Source: an uncultured Brevinema sp.
GTDB taxonomy: Bacteria; Spirochaetota; Brevinematia; Brevinematales; Brevinemataceae
DNA: 64,000 nucleotides
NCBI GenBank assembly: GCA_947038195.1
Contig: CAMQVI010000002.1
Location: 45,003-109,002, forward strand
Direction of reading: 5' to 3'
In this document: positions 24,496 through 35,294 of the stretch, one piece after another
How the letters are laid out: each line of letters opens with the position of its first letter
How positions within the stretch are numbered: position 1 is the first letter of the stretch
Notes under the pieces: generated by a model
Databases searched by the model: none
What the model was told of the DNA's origin: nothing
What the model saw: only the letters and a program-made list of their open reading frames with translations
Translations under genes and position numbers: made by a program

Positions 24496-25757
24496 AGGTA
24501 GTTTTTACAGTTTCGGGTGGAGCAGACTCTATTTACCTTTTGCATACACAGAAAGATAACTATCCTTTAGATCAAATCACAGTACTACATATCAATCACC
24601 AAACAAGACCAGAATGTTCCGAAGAAGCATTATTTGTTGAACAGCACTGTATAAAACTAGGTGTTAGATTTGTCGTTTTAAAGGCCCGAGGGCTCTTTTT
24701 AGAAATGCCCAATTTTGAAGATGAGGCTAGAAAAGAACGCTATCGCTTGTTTGCAGAATATGCTGTAGAAAATAATATCACTACTGTTCTGACAGCTCAT
24801 CATCAAGACGATCTTATAGAAACTGTTTTTTTAAAATTACTTCGTGGCTCTACGAATCTTTTTATCCCTTCCCAGCGTTATCTCAATAGAGATAAAAAAA
24901 TTATTATTCAAAGACCTTTACTAAAAATTCCCAAACAAGAAATATTAGCCTATCTAGAGGCATATAAAACACCTTATATTAATGATTGTTCCAATGATGA
25001 TCCCAAATATTTGCGTAATTTTTTACGTCTTAATATTATCCCTCTATTGGAACAACGCATTCTTAATGTATCCAAAAAATTAAGAACTGTTGCAGAACAA
25101 AGAGAAAAAGAGGAGGCATTTTTAAAAAATTATACCACCAAAAAAATAACAGGACTGCTAAAAGATAAGCAGATTAGGATAAAAGATTTCTTAGAAGAAG
25201 ATATTATTATCCAAGAACGTATTCTACAAGAAATAATGATAACATGTTTTAAAAAATCAATATCTTTAAAGCAACTGCAAGAAATGATTAAAAAAATAAA
25301 AAGAAAAGAACAAAAATCAATAATAATTTTTGATTCTTTAGAGGGGACAATCCTCAAAGAGCAAGGCTACCTTCTAATAATTAATAAAAATATCGAAAAA
25401 TCTCTTGAAAAAAATGAATTAATCATTCATAATAATGAAGTGTATAGAGATGGTTTTCAATGGTTTGTTGAAGAGAGGCAAGGGGAAGGCTTGCGGTATC
25501 GTTTAGAAGATGATATTTCACTAAGAGCCCCCAAAGAGGGGGAAAGAATCCCTTGGAATAGAGGAACTAAAAAAATAAGCTCTCTTCTAAAAGATAAAAA
25601 AATCCCTCTTTCTCGTCGTTCCGAAGCAAGAATTATCCAAAAAAATGGAAACATTGTGGGAGTGCTTAGCGAACTTTATTCTTATATTATTCCCCAAGAA
25701 AGAGGTAACCTAGAAGAAAAAGGTTTGTACATAAAATGGAAAAAAAGATACCAATAG
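24492..25757 (+). CDS. tilS: tRNA(Ile)-lysidine synthase
   Basis: Modifies C34 of tRNA-Ile(CAU) to lysidine, so that AUA is read as Ile; essential. 421 residues, PP-loop ATPase. SGGADSIYLL (about 8-17) is the P-loop and TAHHQDDLIET (near 96) the second conserved motif. The C-terminal TilS domain includes LRAPKEGERIPWNRGTKKIS and SRRSEARIIQKNG (about 345-385). Starts with GTG at 24492, overlapping the previous stop. A poorly conserved middle (190-300) is Lys-rich, as in many AT-rich genomes. Confidence 0.93.
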   Translation: MKVVFTVSGGADSIYLLHTQKDNYPLDQITVLHINHQTRPECSEEALFVEQHCIKLGVRFVVLKARGLFLEMPNFEDEARKERYRLFAEYAVENNITTVLTAHHQDDLIETVFLKLLRGSTNLFIPSQRYLNRDKKIIIQRPLLKIPKQEILAYLEAYKTPYINDCSNDDPKYLRNFLRLNIIPLLEQRILNVSKKLRTVAEQREKEEAFLKNYTTKKITGLLKDKQIRIKDFLEEDIIIQERILQEIMITCFKKSISLKQLQEMIKKIKRKEQKSIIIFDSLEGTILKEQGYLLIINKNIEKSLEKNELIIHNNEVYRDGFQWFVEERQGEGLRYRLEDDISLRAPKEGERIPWNRGTKKISSLLKDKKIPLSRRSEARIIQKNGNIVGVLSELYSYIIPQERGNLEEKGLYIKWKKRYQ

Positions 25758-25770
25758 GAACGTAGAAATC

Positions 25771-26289
25771 ATGAAAAAACTAGAAGTATTATATTCTGAG
25801 GCAGATCTGGATAAGAGAATCCGTGAAATTGCAGTAGAGATTAATGAGTATATAGGCGAAGATGAAGCCATTATTGTAGCCAATTTAAAAGGAGCAATTC
25901 CCTTTTATGCAGATCTTTTTCGTTGTCTAACTGGAAAAGTAAAGATGGACTTTATAGAAACCCAAAGTTATATTGACAATAAAAGCTCTGGGCATGTGAA
26001 GATAGCAAGAGATCTTTCCGAAGATGTTAAAGGAAAAAAAATTGTTATAGTAGAAGATATTTTAGATACAGGGCTTACTTTTGAGCATATTTTAAAACAT
26101 CTAAAACATTTTCACGGAGCGAAAGAAGTTAAAATTTGTGTTCTTCTTAACAAAGAAGCCAACAGAAAAGTCGTCATGAAAGCGGATTGGGTGGGTTTTG
26201 ATATCCCTGATCATTATGTTTTAGGGTACGGTTTGGATGATAATCAATATTATAGAAATCTACCCTACATAGGGTATTGGACAGAATAG
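25771..26289 (+). CDS. hpt: Hypoxanthine(-guanine) phosphoribosyltransferase
   Basis: Purine salvage enzyme using PRPP. 172 residues. The PRPP-binding loop IVIVEDILDTGLTFEHIL (about 91-108) and the substrate stretch LKGAIPFYADLFR (near 40-52) are standard. DIPDHYVLGYGLD is the C-terminal conserved segment. Follows tilS by 13 bases and precedes ftsH, the widespread tilS-hpt-ftsH order. Confidence 0.94.
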   Translation: MKKLEVLYSEADLDKRIREIAVEINEYIGEDEAIIVANLKGAIPFYADLFRCLTGKVKMDFIETQSYIDNKSSGHVKIARDLSEDVKGKKIVIVEDILDTGLTFEHILKHLKHFHGAKEVKICVLLNKEANRKVVMKADWVGFDIPDHYVLGYGLDDNQYYRNLPYIGYWTE

Positions 26290-26292
26290 AAT

Positions 26293-26322
26293 TTGACTAG
26301 CTACGTTTTATTTATGTAGATT
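26293..26322 (+). promoter_or_regulatory. Possible promoter of ftsH
   Basis: TTGACT, 18-base spacer, TAGATT, between hpt and ftsH. May let ftsH respond separately from the upstream operon. Confidence 0.4.
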
Positions 26323-26357
26323 ATAGTAATAAAAGAAAATATAGAAAAGGAAAAGTC

Positions 26358-28334
26358 ATGAATAAAAAAAAGAATAAAATGCCTGCAGTCGGTGGACAAG
26401 GGATTACAATAGGTGTATTTTTGTTGATCACATTAGGTCTTTTTGTCTTATGGTCTCGATTTGAGACTCCTCCTACTATGGTAGAATACTCAAGATTTTT
26501 CAAAAAATTAGAAACTGGACAAATTCAATCTTTAACTGTGCAAGGACAAAAAATAGAAGGTCGTATGCTTGGGGCAGATTCTCTAAACCCAGAACGTTTC
26601 CTTACTATTATTCCTATGAATGATCCAGACCTACTCCCTTTATTAAAATCTCAAGATATTCTTTTAGAAGGTAAGATGATTCAATCTTCTAGTAGTACTC
26701 AAAGTTTTTGGTGGATTCTAATTATTTCTGCTGGTATTTTGATGCTATGGTCTGCCCTTTCTCGTAATGGTGGGGGTGGGGGTGGCCCAGGTCAAGCCAT
26801 GAATTTTGGTAAAACTAAAGCAAGACTTCACAATGAAATTGCAGATAAAAAAACATTTAAAGATGTTGCTGGAGCTGAAGAGGCGAAAGAAGATCTTGAA
26901 GAAGTGGTAGAATTCCTTAAACACCCTAAAAAATTCCAAGAATTAGGGGCTAAAATTCCTAAAGGGGTTCTTTTAGTGGGACCTCCTGGAACAGGTAAAA
27001 CCCTCCTTGCTAAAGCAGTGGCGGGTGAAGCTAACGTTCCTTTCTTTAGTGTTTCTGGTTCTGAATTTGTAGAAATGTTTGTTGGGGTAGGGGCTTCTCG
27101 TGTTAGAGACCTTTTTGCCAATGCTCGTAAAAAATCCCCTGCTATTATCTTTATTGATGAGCTTGATGCAGTAGGTCGCGCTAGAGGCGCTGGGTGGGGT
27201 GGATCTCATGATGAAAGAGAGCAAACTCTTAACCAAATATTAGTAGAAATGGACGGATTCGATTCTTCTGAAGGCTTAATCATCATTGCTGCCACCAATA
27301 GACCTGATATTCTTGATCCTGCTTTAAAAAGACCTGGTCGTTTTGATAGACAAGTAGTAGTCGATAGACCTGATTCTAAAGCAAGAGAAGGGATCTTGGC
27401 AGTTCACTGTAAAAAGAAAAAAATAGCGGCAGATGTTAAATTAGATGTTATTGCTAAAGGTACCCCTGGATTTACAGGAGCTGATTTAGAAAATCTTGCT
27501 AATGAAGCAGCTTTAAAAGCTGGTCGTGATAATAGAAAAGAAATCATAGGCGATGACTTTGAATATGCTAAAGATAAGGTTATGATGGGACCAGAAAGAC
27601 GTTCTATGGTAATGACAGATGAAGACAAACTTACTACCGCTTACCATGAAGGTGGACATGCAGTTTCTGGACACTTCTTGAAGATGGTGGATCCAGTACA
27701 TAAGGTCACTATCATTCCTAGAGGACAAGCTTTAGGGGTAACCTTCTTCCTCCCACAAAATGACAGATATTCCCATATTAAGAAAAAAGTAGAAGAAAAT
27801 ATTATTATGGCTTTAAGTGGGCGTGCAGCAGAAGAAATTATGTTCGGTAAAGAATTTATTTCCGCTGGGGCAAGAGGAGATATAGAGCACGTTACTCGCT
27901 ATGCTCGTTCTATGGTATGTGAATGGGGTATGAGTGACCTTTTAGGCCCTGTTCAATATGGGGAAAGTGATGGACCTGTATTCCTTGCTAAGGATATTTC
28001 TAGTCGTAAAACCTACTCAGAAAAAACCCACGAAGATATAGATTCTGAAATTAAGCGTATTATTACAACAGGCTATACAGCAGCTGTGGCTCTTTTAGAG
28101 AAACATAAAGATAAACTGATTGATATTGCGGAAATCTTATTAGACAAAGAAACCTTGTCTTCTGATGAAGTGATAGCCATTCTTGGTATAGCAGAAAGAC
28201 CTAAGTTCCCTGTTTTAGATGACTTCCGCAAACGACACCCAGCTAGGGTCTACGAAACTACAGAAGAAGTTGTCGCAGAAGCAGTTACTACTGAAGATGT
28301 CACCCCTCCTTCTGACGAAGCTGAAAAAGTATAA
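26358..28334 (+). CDS. ftsH: ATP-dependent zinc metalloprotease FtsH
   Basis: Membrane-anchored AAA protease that degrades misfolded membrane and short-lived cytosolic proteins. 658 residues. Two membrane helices (about 15-37 and 114-135) flank a small periplasmic domain. Walker A GPPGTGKT is near residue 209, Walker [16 protein letters not shown] near 264, second region [14 protein letters not shown] near 327, and the zinc site [13 protein letters not shown] (HExGH) near 431. The Gly-rich linker [11 protein letters not shown] follows the second helix. The C-terminus is Glu/Thr-rich. Ends in a strong terminator. Confidence 0.97.
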   Translation: MNKKKNKMPAVGGQGITIGVFLLITLGLFVLWSRFETPPTMVEYSRFFKKLETGQIQSLTVQGQKIEGRMLGADSLNPERFLTIIPMNDPDLLPLLKSQDILLEGKMIQSSSSTQSFWWILIISAGILMLWSALSRNGGGGGGPGQAMNFGKTKARLHNEIADKKTFKDVAGAEEAKEDLEEVVEFLKHPKKFQELGAKIPKGVLLVGPPGTGKTLLAKAVAGEANVPFFSVSGSEFVEMFVGVGASRVRDLFANARKKSPAIIFIDELDAVGRARGAGWGGSHDEREQTLNQILVEMDGFDSSEGLIIIAATNRPDILDPALKRPGRFDRQVVVDRPDSKAREGILAVHCKKKKIAADVKLDVIAKGTPGFTGADLENLANEAALKAGRDNRKEIIGDDFEYAKDKVMMGPERRSMVMTDEDKLTTAYHEGGHAVSGHFLKMVDPVHKVTIIPRGQALGVTFFLPQNDRYSHIKKKVEENIIMALSGRAAEEIMFGKEFISAGARGDIEHVTRYARSMVCEWGMSDLLGPVQYGESDGPVFLAKDISSRKTYSEKTHEDIDSEIKRIITTGYTAAVALLEKHKDKLIDIAEILLDKETLSSDEVIAILGIAERPKFPVLDDFRKRHPARVYETTEEVVAEAVTTEDVTPPSDEAEKV

Positions 28335-28349
28335 TTTAAGAAAAAATAA

Positions 28350-28377
28350 AAACACCCCTGCAAAAGGGGTGTTTTTT
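28350..28377. terminator. Bidirectional terminator after ftsH
   Basis: AACACCCC / GGGGTGTT with a seven-base loop and T run; also serves the convergent gene at 28395. Confidence 0.9.
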
Positions 28378-28394
28378 GATTTACTTTTTAGAGA

Positions 28395-28889
28395 TTATTC
28401 GGATTCTGATTCGGGGGTATTATTTATGATACAGTGGTGGGCACAAGCTATCGCAAAGGATAAAGCCTCATCGCAGTCTTTTTCAGGGTGCATTTTGTTG
28501 AGAGTGACATAGGCTTTGGCTCCACCCTTTTTTTTTGCTTCTTTTAAAAAACTTTGTTTATTATTGTATTCTCGTACAGGAACCCCTTGTAGATAGGTAA
28601 CGCCTTCCAGATAAGATTTTCGTCTATTATCAACACTATCAATTTCATAGCCAGCTATTTTCAATGCTATTTTATCGATTTTATAAGTCGCAATGTTTTT
28701 TTTAAGTTCTTTATCAAACCACGCCACTGTTTGAATAGGGATATGTTGCTCTGCTTTGAAATAATCTTCGGGAACAGATATTCTATGATCATCATCTGTA
28801 CTGATAAGAGCGTATTCTCCCTGTTCGTTTTTGTTTATTACAGCAAAGTGAACCCGTTTTTTTCTAATACATATACCGAGTACATTCAT
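28395..28889 (-). CDS. Uncharacterised protein, possibly RNase H/RuvC-fold
   Basis: Not firmly recognised. 164 residues. The opening beta hairpin NVLGICIRKKRVHFAVIN and the late segment DCDEALSFAIACAHH resemble the first and last elements of RuvC-like nuclease folds (the late one like DxADAxAIAL). The first catalytic Asp position is occupied by Cys (GIC instead of GID), so nuclease activity looks unlikely. No signal peptide. AAGGAAA precedes the ATG. Sits between mtaB and the ftsH terminator, minus strand. Confidence 0.6.
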   Translation of the reverse strand: MNVLGICIRKKRVHFAVINKNEQGEYALISTDDDHRISVPEDYFKAEQHIPIQTVAWFDKELKKNIATYKIDKIALKIAGYEIDSVDNRRKSYLEGVTYLQGVPVREYNNKQSFLKEAKKKGGAKAYVTLNKMHPEKDCDEALSFAIACAHHCIINNTPESESE

Positions 28890-28991
28890 TTTATTTCCTT
28901 ACTTTGGAGATACCAAAGATTTATTAATCTTATTAGTAGTTTATTATTTTTGATAATACTAATTAATGTGCTCTTACCCCCCTCTTTTTAG

Positions 28992-30278
28992 TTAGTATTC
29001 AAATAACAAGTTACCATCTTTATCAAGGACTACTTTTGTAGGAATAATAGTAATAAATTCGTTAACAGCTGTTGAGTCAGCTTTAAAATGCACTCTAATA
29101 TAATTTTCTGTATAAGCTTCTCTAATACCTTGTTTTGCCGTTTCAGTAAGGGCTGTATATGTTTTTCCTATACAGTTTTCTTGAGCAAATTTTAAAGCAC
29201 TTTCTTGATAAACTGTTTTTAATTTTTCTTCTCTTTCTTTTTTGAGCTTAATAGGCAAATCATCCATACGAGCTGCGGTAGTGCCTTCTCTACGAGAGAA
29301 AGGAAAAATATGTACTCGTGAAAATTGAGCTTTACGAACGATAGAGAGGGTTTCTTCAAACTCTTCGTCTGTTTCATTAGGAAATCCTACGATAATATCT
29401 GTGGTGATTCCTGCATCAGGTCTTACTTTTCTAATACGATTTATTAAATCTAAAAATTCTCTGCTATCATAATGCCGAAACATCCTTTTTAAAACGGTAT
29501 CAGATCCTGATTGTACAGAGAGATGAAAATGAGGTGTCATTTTAGGGTGAGCTAAACAATCTATCAAGACAGAATCAAATTCGTCTGGCTGTAGGGAAGA
29601 TAGACGTATGCGAAAGTCCCCCTCTATCTCGAGGAGAGATTTTACCAGTACTCCTAGATATCCTTCGGCAGAAGTATAATCGCTAAGGTTAATCCCTGTG
29701 AGGACAATTTCTTTATAACCAGCATCTAACAAAACTTGAAAAGCAGTACGGATTTTTTCTGGGTGCTGACTACGACTACGCCCTCTAGCAAAAGGGATTT
29801 TACAAAAAGAACAAAACTTATCACAACCATCTTGTATTTTCAAAAAAGCTCTCGTACGTTCAAAGCCAGAAATTTCTGGAAACTCTGTTTTGTCTTGACC
29901 GTCTACCAATTTAGTCCCTAAGTCTAGTAAAGGAAGATATTCGTGAATACTAAATTTTTGATCATTTCGTAGAATGAGATCTATATAATTTTCTTCAGCT
30001 AATTCTAAGCCATCTGTGGTTGCGTAACACCCTGTAGCAATGACCTTTTTCCCCATGTTTTTAGCTCTACGCATGTGCTTACGACCTTTATCGTCAGCTT
30101 TAGCAGTTACGGTGCAGGTATTGACAATGACGATATCAGCATCCTCTTGAATGTCACAAATAATATGTCCCTGTTCTTTCAAATGAGATACGATAGCATC
30201 TCCCTCAAAGGCATTTAATTTACAGCCCATATTTATTAAATGGATTTTTTGAGCTTGTTGCTCTTTTATATGATTCAT
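28992..30278 (-). CDS. mtaB: tRNA t6A37 methylthiotransferase MtaB
   Basis: Radical-SAM enzyme that converts t6A37 to ms2t6A37 in tRNA reading ANN codons. 428 residues. The N-terminal UPF0004 domain provides three Cys: MGCKLNAFEGDAI (about 18-30), VNTCTVTAK (near 52) and ATGCYATTD (near 82). The radical-SAM cluster CxxxCxxC is CDKFCSFCKIPFARG (about 155). A C-terminal TRAM region (about 365-428) follows. GCKLN and the absence of an extended MiaB N-terminus support MtaB over MiaB. Confidence 0.92.
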   Translation of the reverse strand: MNHIKEQQAQKIHLINMGCKLNAFEGDAIVSHLKEQGHIICDIQEDADIVIVNTCTVTAKADDKGRKHMRRAKNMGKKVIATGCYATTDGLELAEENYIDLILRNDQKFSIHEYLPLLDLGTKLVDGQDKTEFPEISGFERTRAFLKIQDGCDKFCSFCKIPFARGRSRSQHPEKIRTAFQVLLDAGYKEIVLTGINLSDYTSAEGYLGVLVKSLLEIEGDFRIRLSSLQPDEFDSVLIDCLAHPKMTPHFHLSVQSGSDTVLKRMFRHYDSREFLDLINRIRKVRPDAGITTDIIVGFPNETDEEFEETLSIVRKAQFSRVHIFPFSRREGTTAARMDDLPIKLKKEREEKLKTVYQESALKFAQENCIGKTYTALTETAKQGIREAYTENYIRVHFKADSTAVNEFITIIPTKVVLDKDGNLLFEY

Positions 30279-30348
30279 TATTTTTCCTAGTGATTTGTTT
30301 TTATACCGCTTGCCTATCTAAAAACTTCCAGATAGTAAAAATACTTTA

Positions 30349-32187
30349 CTATGGGTATTCTTTTAAAATATCTTCTACAATAGATGGAGTATCTAATCGA
30401 TACTCGCTGAGTAGCCCTTCTCTTGTATTGACAGAAGGGATTTCATCCCCTATATTTTTCACTAATAGATTTTTATGGGGTAATTGAGTTTTTAGATATT
30501 CCCCTATACTTCCTGTGTGAATACCTTCTTCTAATAGAACGATATGGGGGTATTTTTCTAAATAAGAGATTACTTCTGGTGCAATAGGTTTTGCAAAACG
30601 AAGGTGATATAAGCCATAATTTTTCCCAGATTTTTGAAGAGATAAAATAGCTTGACGGGTTTCTTCTAAGAGAGAGCCATAAATAACGAGAACCCCATCA
30701 TCTCCTTGTATTAATTCTACTCCCTGCCCCAAAGAAATAGGGGGAAGATCTTTTTCCCATTTTGGAGCAATATCTTTAGGATAACGGATAGCCACAGGTT
30801 TTTTTAATGCTAAAGAAAAGTCCAGCATCATAGAAAATTCTTTTTGAGTGAGAGGGCTCATGAGGGTCATATTAGGGATCATTCTCAAATAAGAAATATC
30901 AAGTACCCCTTGGTGTGTTTCCCCATCCCCTGGCACTAACCCAGCCCTATCTAAACATAAAATCACAGGGTATTGGGCTAAAGAAATATCATGTATTATT
31001 TGATCGAAAGATCTTTGTAAAAAAGTAGAATAAATCGCTACAATGGGAATTTTTCCTTGTATAGCAAGACCCACAGCGCAAGTAACAGCGTGTTGTTCAG
31101 CGATACCTACATCAATAAATTGTTTTGGGTGATTTTGAGAGTATTTGTATAATCCCGTGCCCTCACGCATAGCGGCGGTAATAACTACGATATTCTTATC
31201 TTCTTCAGCCAGTCTATTCATTTCTTCTCCAAAGACAGAAGACCAAGATTGTCCCTTTGGTATAGAAATTTCTAAGTTGTCATTCTGAGCAGAGATTCCA
31301 TGAAAATTAGCAGGGTCATTTTGGGAGGCTTCATGTCCTAGCCCTTTTTCTGTGAGAATATGAAGTAATAATGGTTTAGGTCTTTTTTTTGCTTCTTCTA
31401 AAATGGCAATAAGATGAAAAATATCGTGTCCATTAAAAGGACCTAAATAAGCTACACCTAGATTTTCAAACATATTTTTTCTTTCAAAAAATTTATTTTT
31501 GATCATTGATTTGATATTAAACAAAGTCTCATAGATACCTTCCCCAAATTTAGAAGAGGAGAGGGTTCCAGTTACCCCTCTTTTCAAATAAAGATAAGCT
31601 TTACTCGTACGTAGATTTTCTAAGTGTTTGGCAATACCACCTACATTAGCGGATATAGACATTTGATTATCATTTAAGATAATCAATAAGGGTAAATCAC
31701 GCCAAGATGCGTCATTTAACGCTTCGTATACCATGCCACTAGTGAAAGAACCATCTCCAATAAATGAGATAGTGGTACTCGTGTCATTGTCCATTTTTTT
31801 AGCGGTAGCCACTCCTACGCCTAAGGAGACAGAGGTAGAGCTATGCCCTGCATGAATAAGGTCATAGTTACTTTCTTCAGGGGAAGGATAGCCTGATAAG
31901 CCGTTTTTTTGACGTAATGTGGGAAAAAGATGCTTTCTTCCTGTGAGGATTTTATGGACATAAGACTGATGTCCTACATCCCAAATAAGAGAATCTCTAG
32001 GAATATCAAAAACATAATGTAAGGCAATCGTTAATTCTACTACCCCAAGATTAGGAGCTAAGTGCCCCCCCGTTTTAGTGACATTTTCAATAAGAAAATC
32101 ACGGATTTCTTGTGCTAATAAGGACAGTTCTTTATGGCTACATTTTTTTAGATCTGAAGGGCTATTTATTTTTTCTAGAATATTCAT
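30349..32187 (-). CDS. dxs: 1-deoxy-D-xylulose-5-phosphate synthase
   Basis: First, rate-controlling step of the MEP pathway: condenses pyruvate and glyceraldehyde 3-phosphate with thiamine diphosphate. 612 residues. The ThDP site FIGDGSFTSGMVYEALND is about 142-159, the transketolase-type histidine region GHQSYVHKIL near 72, and the second-domain motif DRAGLVPGDGETHQG near 420. Slightly short of the usual 620-640. Upstream of mtaB on the minus strand; ispD and ispE complete the visible part of the pathway. Confidence 0.95.
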   Translation of the reverse strand: MNILEKINSPSDLKKCSHKELSLLAQEIRDFLIENVTKTGGHLAPNLGVVELTIALHYVFDIPRDSLIWDVGHQSYVHKILTGRKHLFPTLRQKNGLSGYPSPEESNYDLIHAGHSSTSVSLGVGVATAKKMDNDTSTTISFIGDGSFTSGMVYEALNDASWRDLPLLIILNDNQMSISANVGGIAKHLENLRTSKAYLYLKRGVTGTLSSSKFGEGIYETLFNIKSMIKNKFFERKNMFENLGVAYLGPFNGHDIFHLIAILEEAKKRPKPLLLHILTEKGLGHEASQNDPANFHGISAQNDNLEISIPKGQSWSSVFGEEMNRLAEEDKNIVVITAAMREGTGLYKYSQNHPKQFIDVGIAEQHAVTCAVGLAIQGKIPIVAIYSTFLQRSFDQIIHDISLAQYPVILCLDRAGLVPGDGETHQGVLDISYLRMIPNMTLMSPLTQKEFSMMLDFSLALKKPVAIRYPKDIAPKWEKDLPPISLGQGVELIQGDDGVLVIYGSLLEETRQAILSLQKSGKNYGLYHLRFAKPIAPEVISYLEKYPHIVLLEEGIHTGSIGEYLKTQLPHKNLLVKNIGDEIPSVNTREGLLSEYRLDTPSIVEDILKEYP

Positions 32188-32346
32188 TCTAATATTATAA
32201 CACGATATTAAAGCATTTTCAATCTTTAAAACTTTTTAAGAGTAGTTAAAATTTTATCTTGTGATAGCTTTTAAACATATAAAAAGTTATAGTAAAGAAC
32301 TTTAAAACTTTTTTGTAAGTTCAAATAGAGGAATTCTTAGAGACGA

Positions 32347-35160
32347 TTAGTTATCAAGATCATCAAGACTGATTAAAGAGAGCAGATCATCGGAAGAGAA
32401 AGCGCCAAATTGACTATTTTCTTGCATAATATTATCAAATAAGAAGTCTTTTTTACGTTGGAGCTTGAAGATTTTTTCTTCAATAGTTCCCTTAGTCATC
32501 AATCTATATATATTGACCATCTTGTCTTGTCCTATACGGTGAGCCCTATCTATAGCTTGATTTTCTACGGCTGGATTCCACCAAGGGTCAAATAAAATGA
32601 CAGTATCAGCTCCCGTAAGATTTAGCCCTATGCCCCCTGCTCTTAAAGAGATAAGGAAAATGGGGGTAGTGCCTTTATTAAACTGATCTGTTAATTCTAT
32701 ACGATTAGAAGTTTTACCATCTATATAAAGGTATTCGATTTTTCTGTCTTCTAATTCTTTTTTGATTAACTTAAGCATAGAAACGAATTGGCTAAAGATA
32801 AGAATACGATGCTTAGAATCTATGGCTTCATCGACTAACTCTAAAAGAGCTGTCATTTTAGAAGAATAAAGCTCTGAATCCTCTTTTTCTAATTCAGGGT
32901 AAATTAGAGCTGGGTGTAGAGAAATCTGCCTTAGTTTAGTCAGGGCAGAGAGGAAATCAATACGACTAGAATTTAAGCGATTTTCTTCAATGATTGTTTG
33001 AAAATGATCTCGCACACTAGATAAGGTGCTGAGGTATAGAGTTTTTTGTTTATCTGTTAGCTCTGTAATAATAGTTTGTTCTACTTTGGCGGGGAGTTCT
33101 TTGTATACAGTGTCTTTAGTACGTCTAATAATAAATGGAGTACAGATTTGATATAATTTTTCTAGGCTAGCTTTTCTTTTCTCAACATCGAAACTTTGTA
33201 AAGGATCTTCATAATCGTGCTGAAATTGTTTTGCCGTCCCTAAGAACCCAGGCATAATAAAATCGAAAATAGACCACAATTCTGCGATATTATTTTCTAG
33301 AGGTGTACCACTGACAGCAATTTTAGTCTGTGCATTAATGTGTTTAACACTTTTTGCTCTTTTAGATTTCTTGTTTTTAATATGTTGTGCCTCATCGATA
33401 ATACAAAAAGAGAATTTATACTTTTCATAGCTACTTAAGTCAAATCCTAGCATGTGATAAGAAGTGATAATAATATCGTACTCGTCTATTAAGGCTAGTT
33501 TTAGATCTCTTTTAGCTTTTATACCATTGATAATAAGTACTTTAAAACGATTGGGGTAAAATTTATCAATTTCTGCCATCCAATTCAACAACAAAGCACT
33601 AGGGGTAACGATAAGGACTTTTCCTGATTTTTGATATATATCAAGGAGAGCTAAAATTTGCAAAGTTTTACCTAAACCCATTTCATCTGCTAATATCATC
33701 CCAAACCCAAAATGATGCAATAAGGCCAAACGCTTCACCCCTATATTTTGGTAGTCTCTAAGAACGTCTTCACCAATAGAAGGGGACTCTATGTGAGGAA
33801 TAGTTCCTTCTGCAATAAAATCTTTTAATTCTTGCCATTCTTCTGGAATCTGAGCATCTGGGTATAAAGACAGAATCCAAGGAAGAAAAGAAGCTTGTAT
33901 TTGTAGATCTTCGCTCTCTTTGTTTTTACGAAGGGTAAGAAGTTTTTTAAGGGGGTCTATCTCTGATTCTGGAAGAGATACAAGAAAATCATCCTGTTCT
34001 ATAAAACCTTGTTGAAGTATTTTTTCTAAATCGGCAAGGCTTAACTTAATACCATGCTGATTGTATTCAAAATTAATGGAAAGCCAATCTATACTTCCAA
34101 ACAAAGGGTTACGAGAGTTATTGGCGATAGAAATCTTAGCTTTTTCTTCGATGAGAACCACTTTTAGTTTATTTTTCTTTCCTTGATAATAAATATCTGC
34201 ATGAGGGGAAATCTTAGGGAGAAAATTTTCAAAGAAATTCACCCTATCATCTGTAATAATTTTATTATCCTCTATTTCTCCAAGAATACTGTAGAAATTT
34301 TGGAAGCTCGTATCTACGATTGTATCAATATGATTTCTAATAGGGTTTTCTTGAGTTATAAGTAGAGCAGTATTATCGCTTCCATTAATCGCAAAGTCTT
34401 GAGAATTTTTCAGAAATTTTTTAACATTTTCCAAATGTAGGGGAAAACGGTGTTTTTTAGAACCAATCTCTGCCTCTAAAAATAAGCCTAACTCGTATTT
34501 ATTATTATGTTTATTATAATAAAACTCAAAAACAGATGTAATGATTTCTGATTTGACAATCTTAGGGATAACAAGGCTTTTCTTAAAGAGGGAGTCTGAT
34601 TTTTGGAGCTCTGATATAAGAAAAGAGCTTTCTGAAGCGGGAATCCCCGTTTCTAGACGGCTAAATAGGTCGTCCATAATTTTTGGTGCGAAAAACATTT
34701 GTAAAGGAGAGATATTGTTTTTATAAATAACGAGAGGATTTGTCCCCCCAATAAGATAAATAGGGTCCGCTGAACCAAAAGAAATAGTAGACTGAGCAAT
34801 ATCAATAAAAATCTTAGGAGCGTAAGGGCTGTTATGGTAAGATATATATTTTTCTGTGTGATCAGGGAAAATAAATTTACTTTTAATTTTTCCAAGAAAT
34901 GGCAGTAATTCTGCGGGAATAGGATCTTGAAAAAGAACGCTATTGTTTTTTTTAGAATCCTTTTTTAGGGTCTTCCAATAGTTAAGAAAAGTTATTTCTA
35001 AAGGCGTAATACTAGGAAAAGAAGAATAGAGCATAGCGATAGTTCTGTTAGAAGTAAGGTGAGAGTCTATTAAAGGATCGGTGTGTAAAGATATGCGAAG
35101 AGCTGCAGTCTTATAGGAGGTGACATTGAGATGAATGTGCATTTCAAATAAAGAATCCAT
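32347..35160 (-). CDS. SNF2-family DNA helicase/translocase
   Basis: Swi2/Snf2 ATPase, probably remodelling or translocating on DNA or stalled polymerase. 937 residues. The N-terminal 430 residues form a bacterial SNF2-associated domain. Motor: Q/Ia region LRDYQNIGVKRLAL, Walker A LADEMGLGKTLQILALL (about 492-508), DEAQ box IIDEAQHIKNKKS (about 589), motif III AVSGTPLENN. The helicase C domain has QFVSMLKLIKKEL, SLRAGGIGLNLTGADTVI and RAHRIGQ. Close to YwqA/HepA-type proteins. Single-gene unit, divergent from the M20 peptidase. Confidence 0.9.
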   Translation of the reverse strand: MDSLFEMHIHLNVTSYKTAALRISLHTDPLIDSHLTSNRTIAMLYSSFPSITPLEITFLNYWKTLKKDSKKNNSVLFQDPIPAELLPFLGKIKSKFIFPDHTEKYISYHNSPYAPKIFIDIAQSTISFGSADPIYLIGGTNPLVIYKNNISPLQMFFAPKIMDDLFSRLETGIPASESSFLISELQKSDSLFKKSLVIPKIVKSEIITSVFEFYYNKHNNKYELGLFLEAEIGSKKHRFPLHLENVKKFLKNSQDFAINGSDNTALLITQENPIRNHIDTIVDTSFQNFYSILGEIEDNKIITDDRVNFFENFLPKISPHADIYYQGKKNKLKVVLIEEKAKISIANNSRNPLFGSIDWLSINFEYNQHGIKLSLADLEKILQQGFIEQDDFLVSLPESEIDPLKKLLTLRKNKESEDLQIQASFLPWILSLYPDAQIPEEWQELKDFIAEGTIPHIESPSIGEDVLRDYQNIGVKRLALLHHFGFGMILADEMGLGKTLQILALLDIYQKSGKVLIVTPSALLLNWMAEIDKFYPNRFKVLIINGIKAKRDLKLALIDEYDIIITSYHMLGFDLSSYEKYKFSFCIIDEAQHIKNKKSKRAKSVKHINAQTKIAVSGTPLENNIAELWSIFDFIMPGFLGTAKQFQHDYEDPLQSFDVEKRKASLEKLYQICTPFIIRRTKDTVYKELPAKVEQTIITELTDKQKTLYLSTLSSVRDHFQTIIEENRLNSSRIDFLSALTKLRQISLHPALIYPELEKEDSELYSSKMTALLELVDEAIDSKHRILIFSQFVSMLKLIKKELEDRKIEYLYIDGKTSNRIELTDQFNKGTTPIFLISLRAGGIGLNLTGADTVILFDPWWNPAVENQAIDRAHRIGQDKMVNIYRLMTKGTIEEKIFKLQRKKDFLFDNIMQENSQFGAFSSDDLLSLISLDDLDN

Positions 35161-35294
35161 TATTTCTCCTTTTACTGATTATATATTATACCATAAGTAA
35201 AAGGATAATGCAAATAGATATAAAAATACACGATATTGACTTTTATTATAGAAATCACTATAATAAAGCAAATATATTATTAAGGGAGCAAAGG

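Noticed and set aside
26745-27236. Long antisense frames inside ftsH
   Set aside because: Shadow frames of a highly conserved gene on the opposite strand; no ribosome-binding site and skewed composition.
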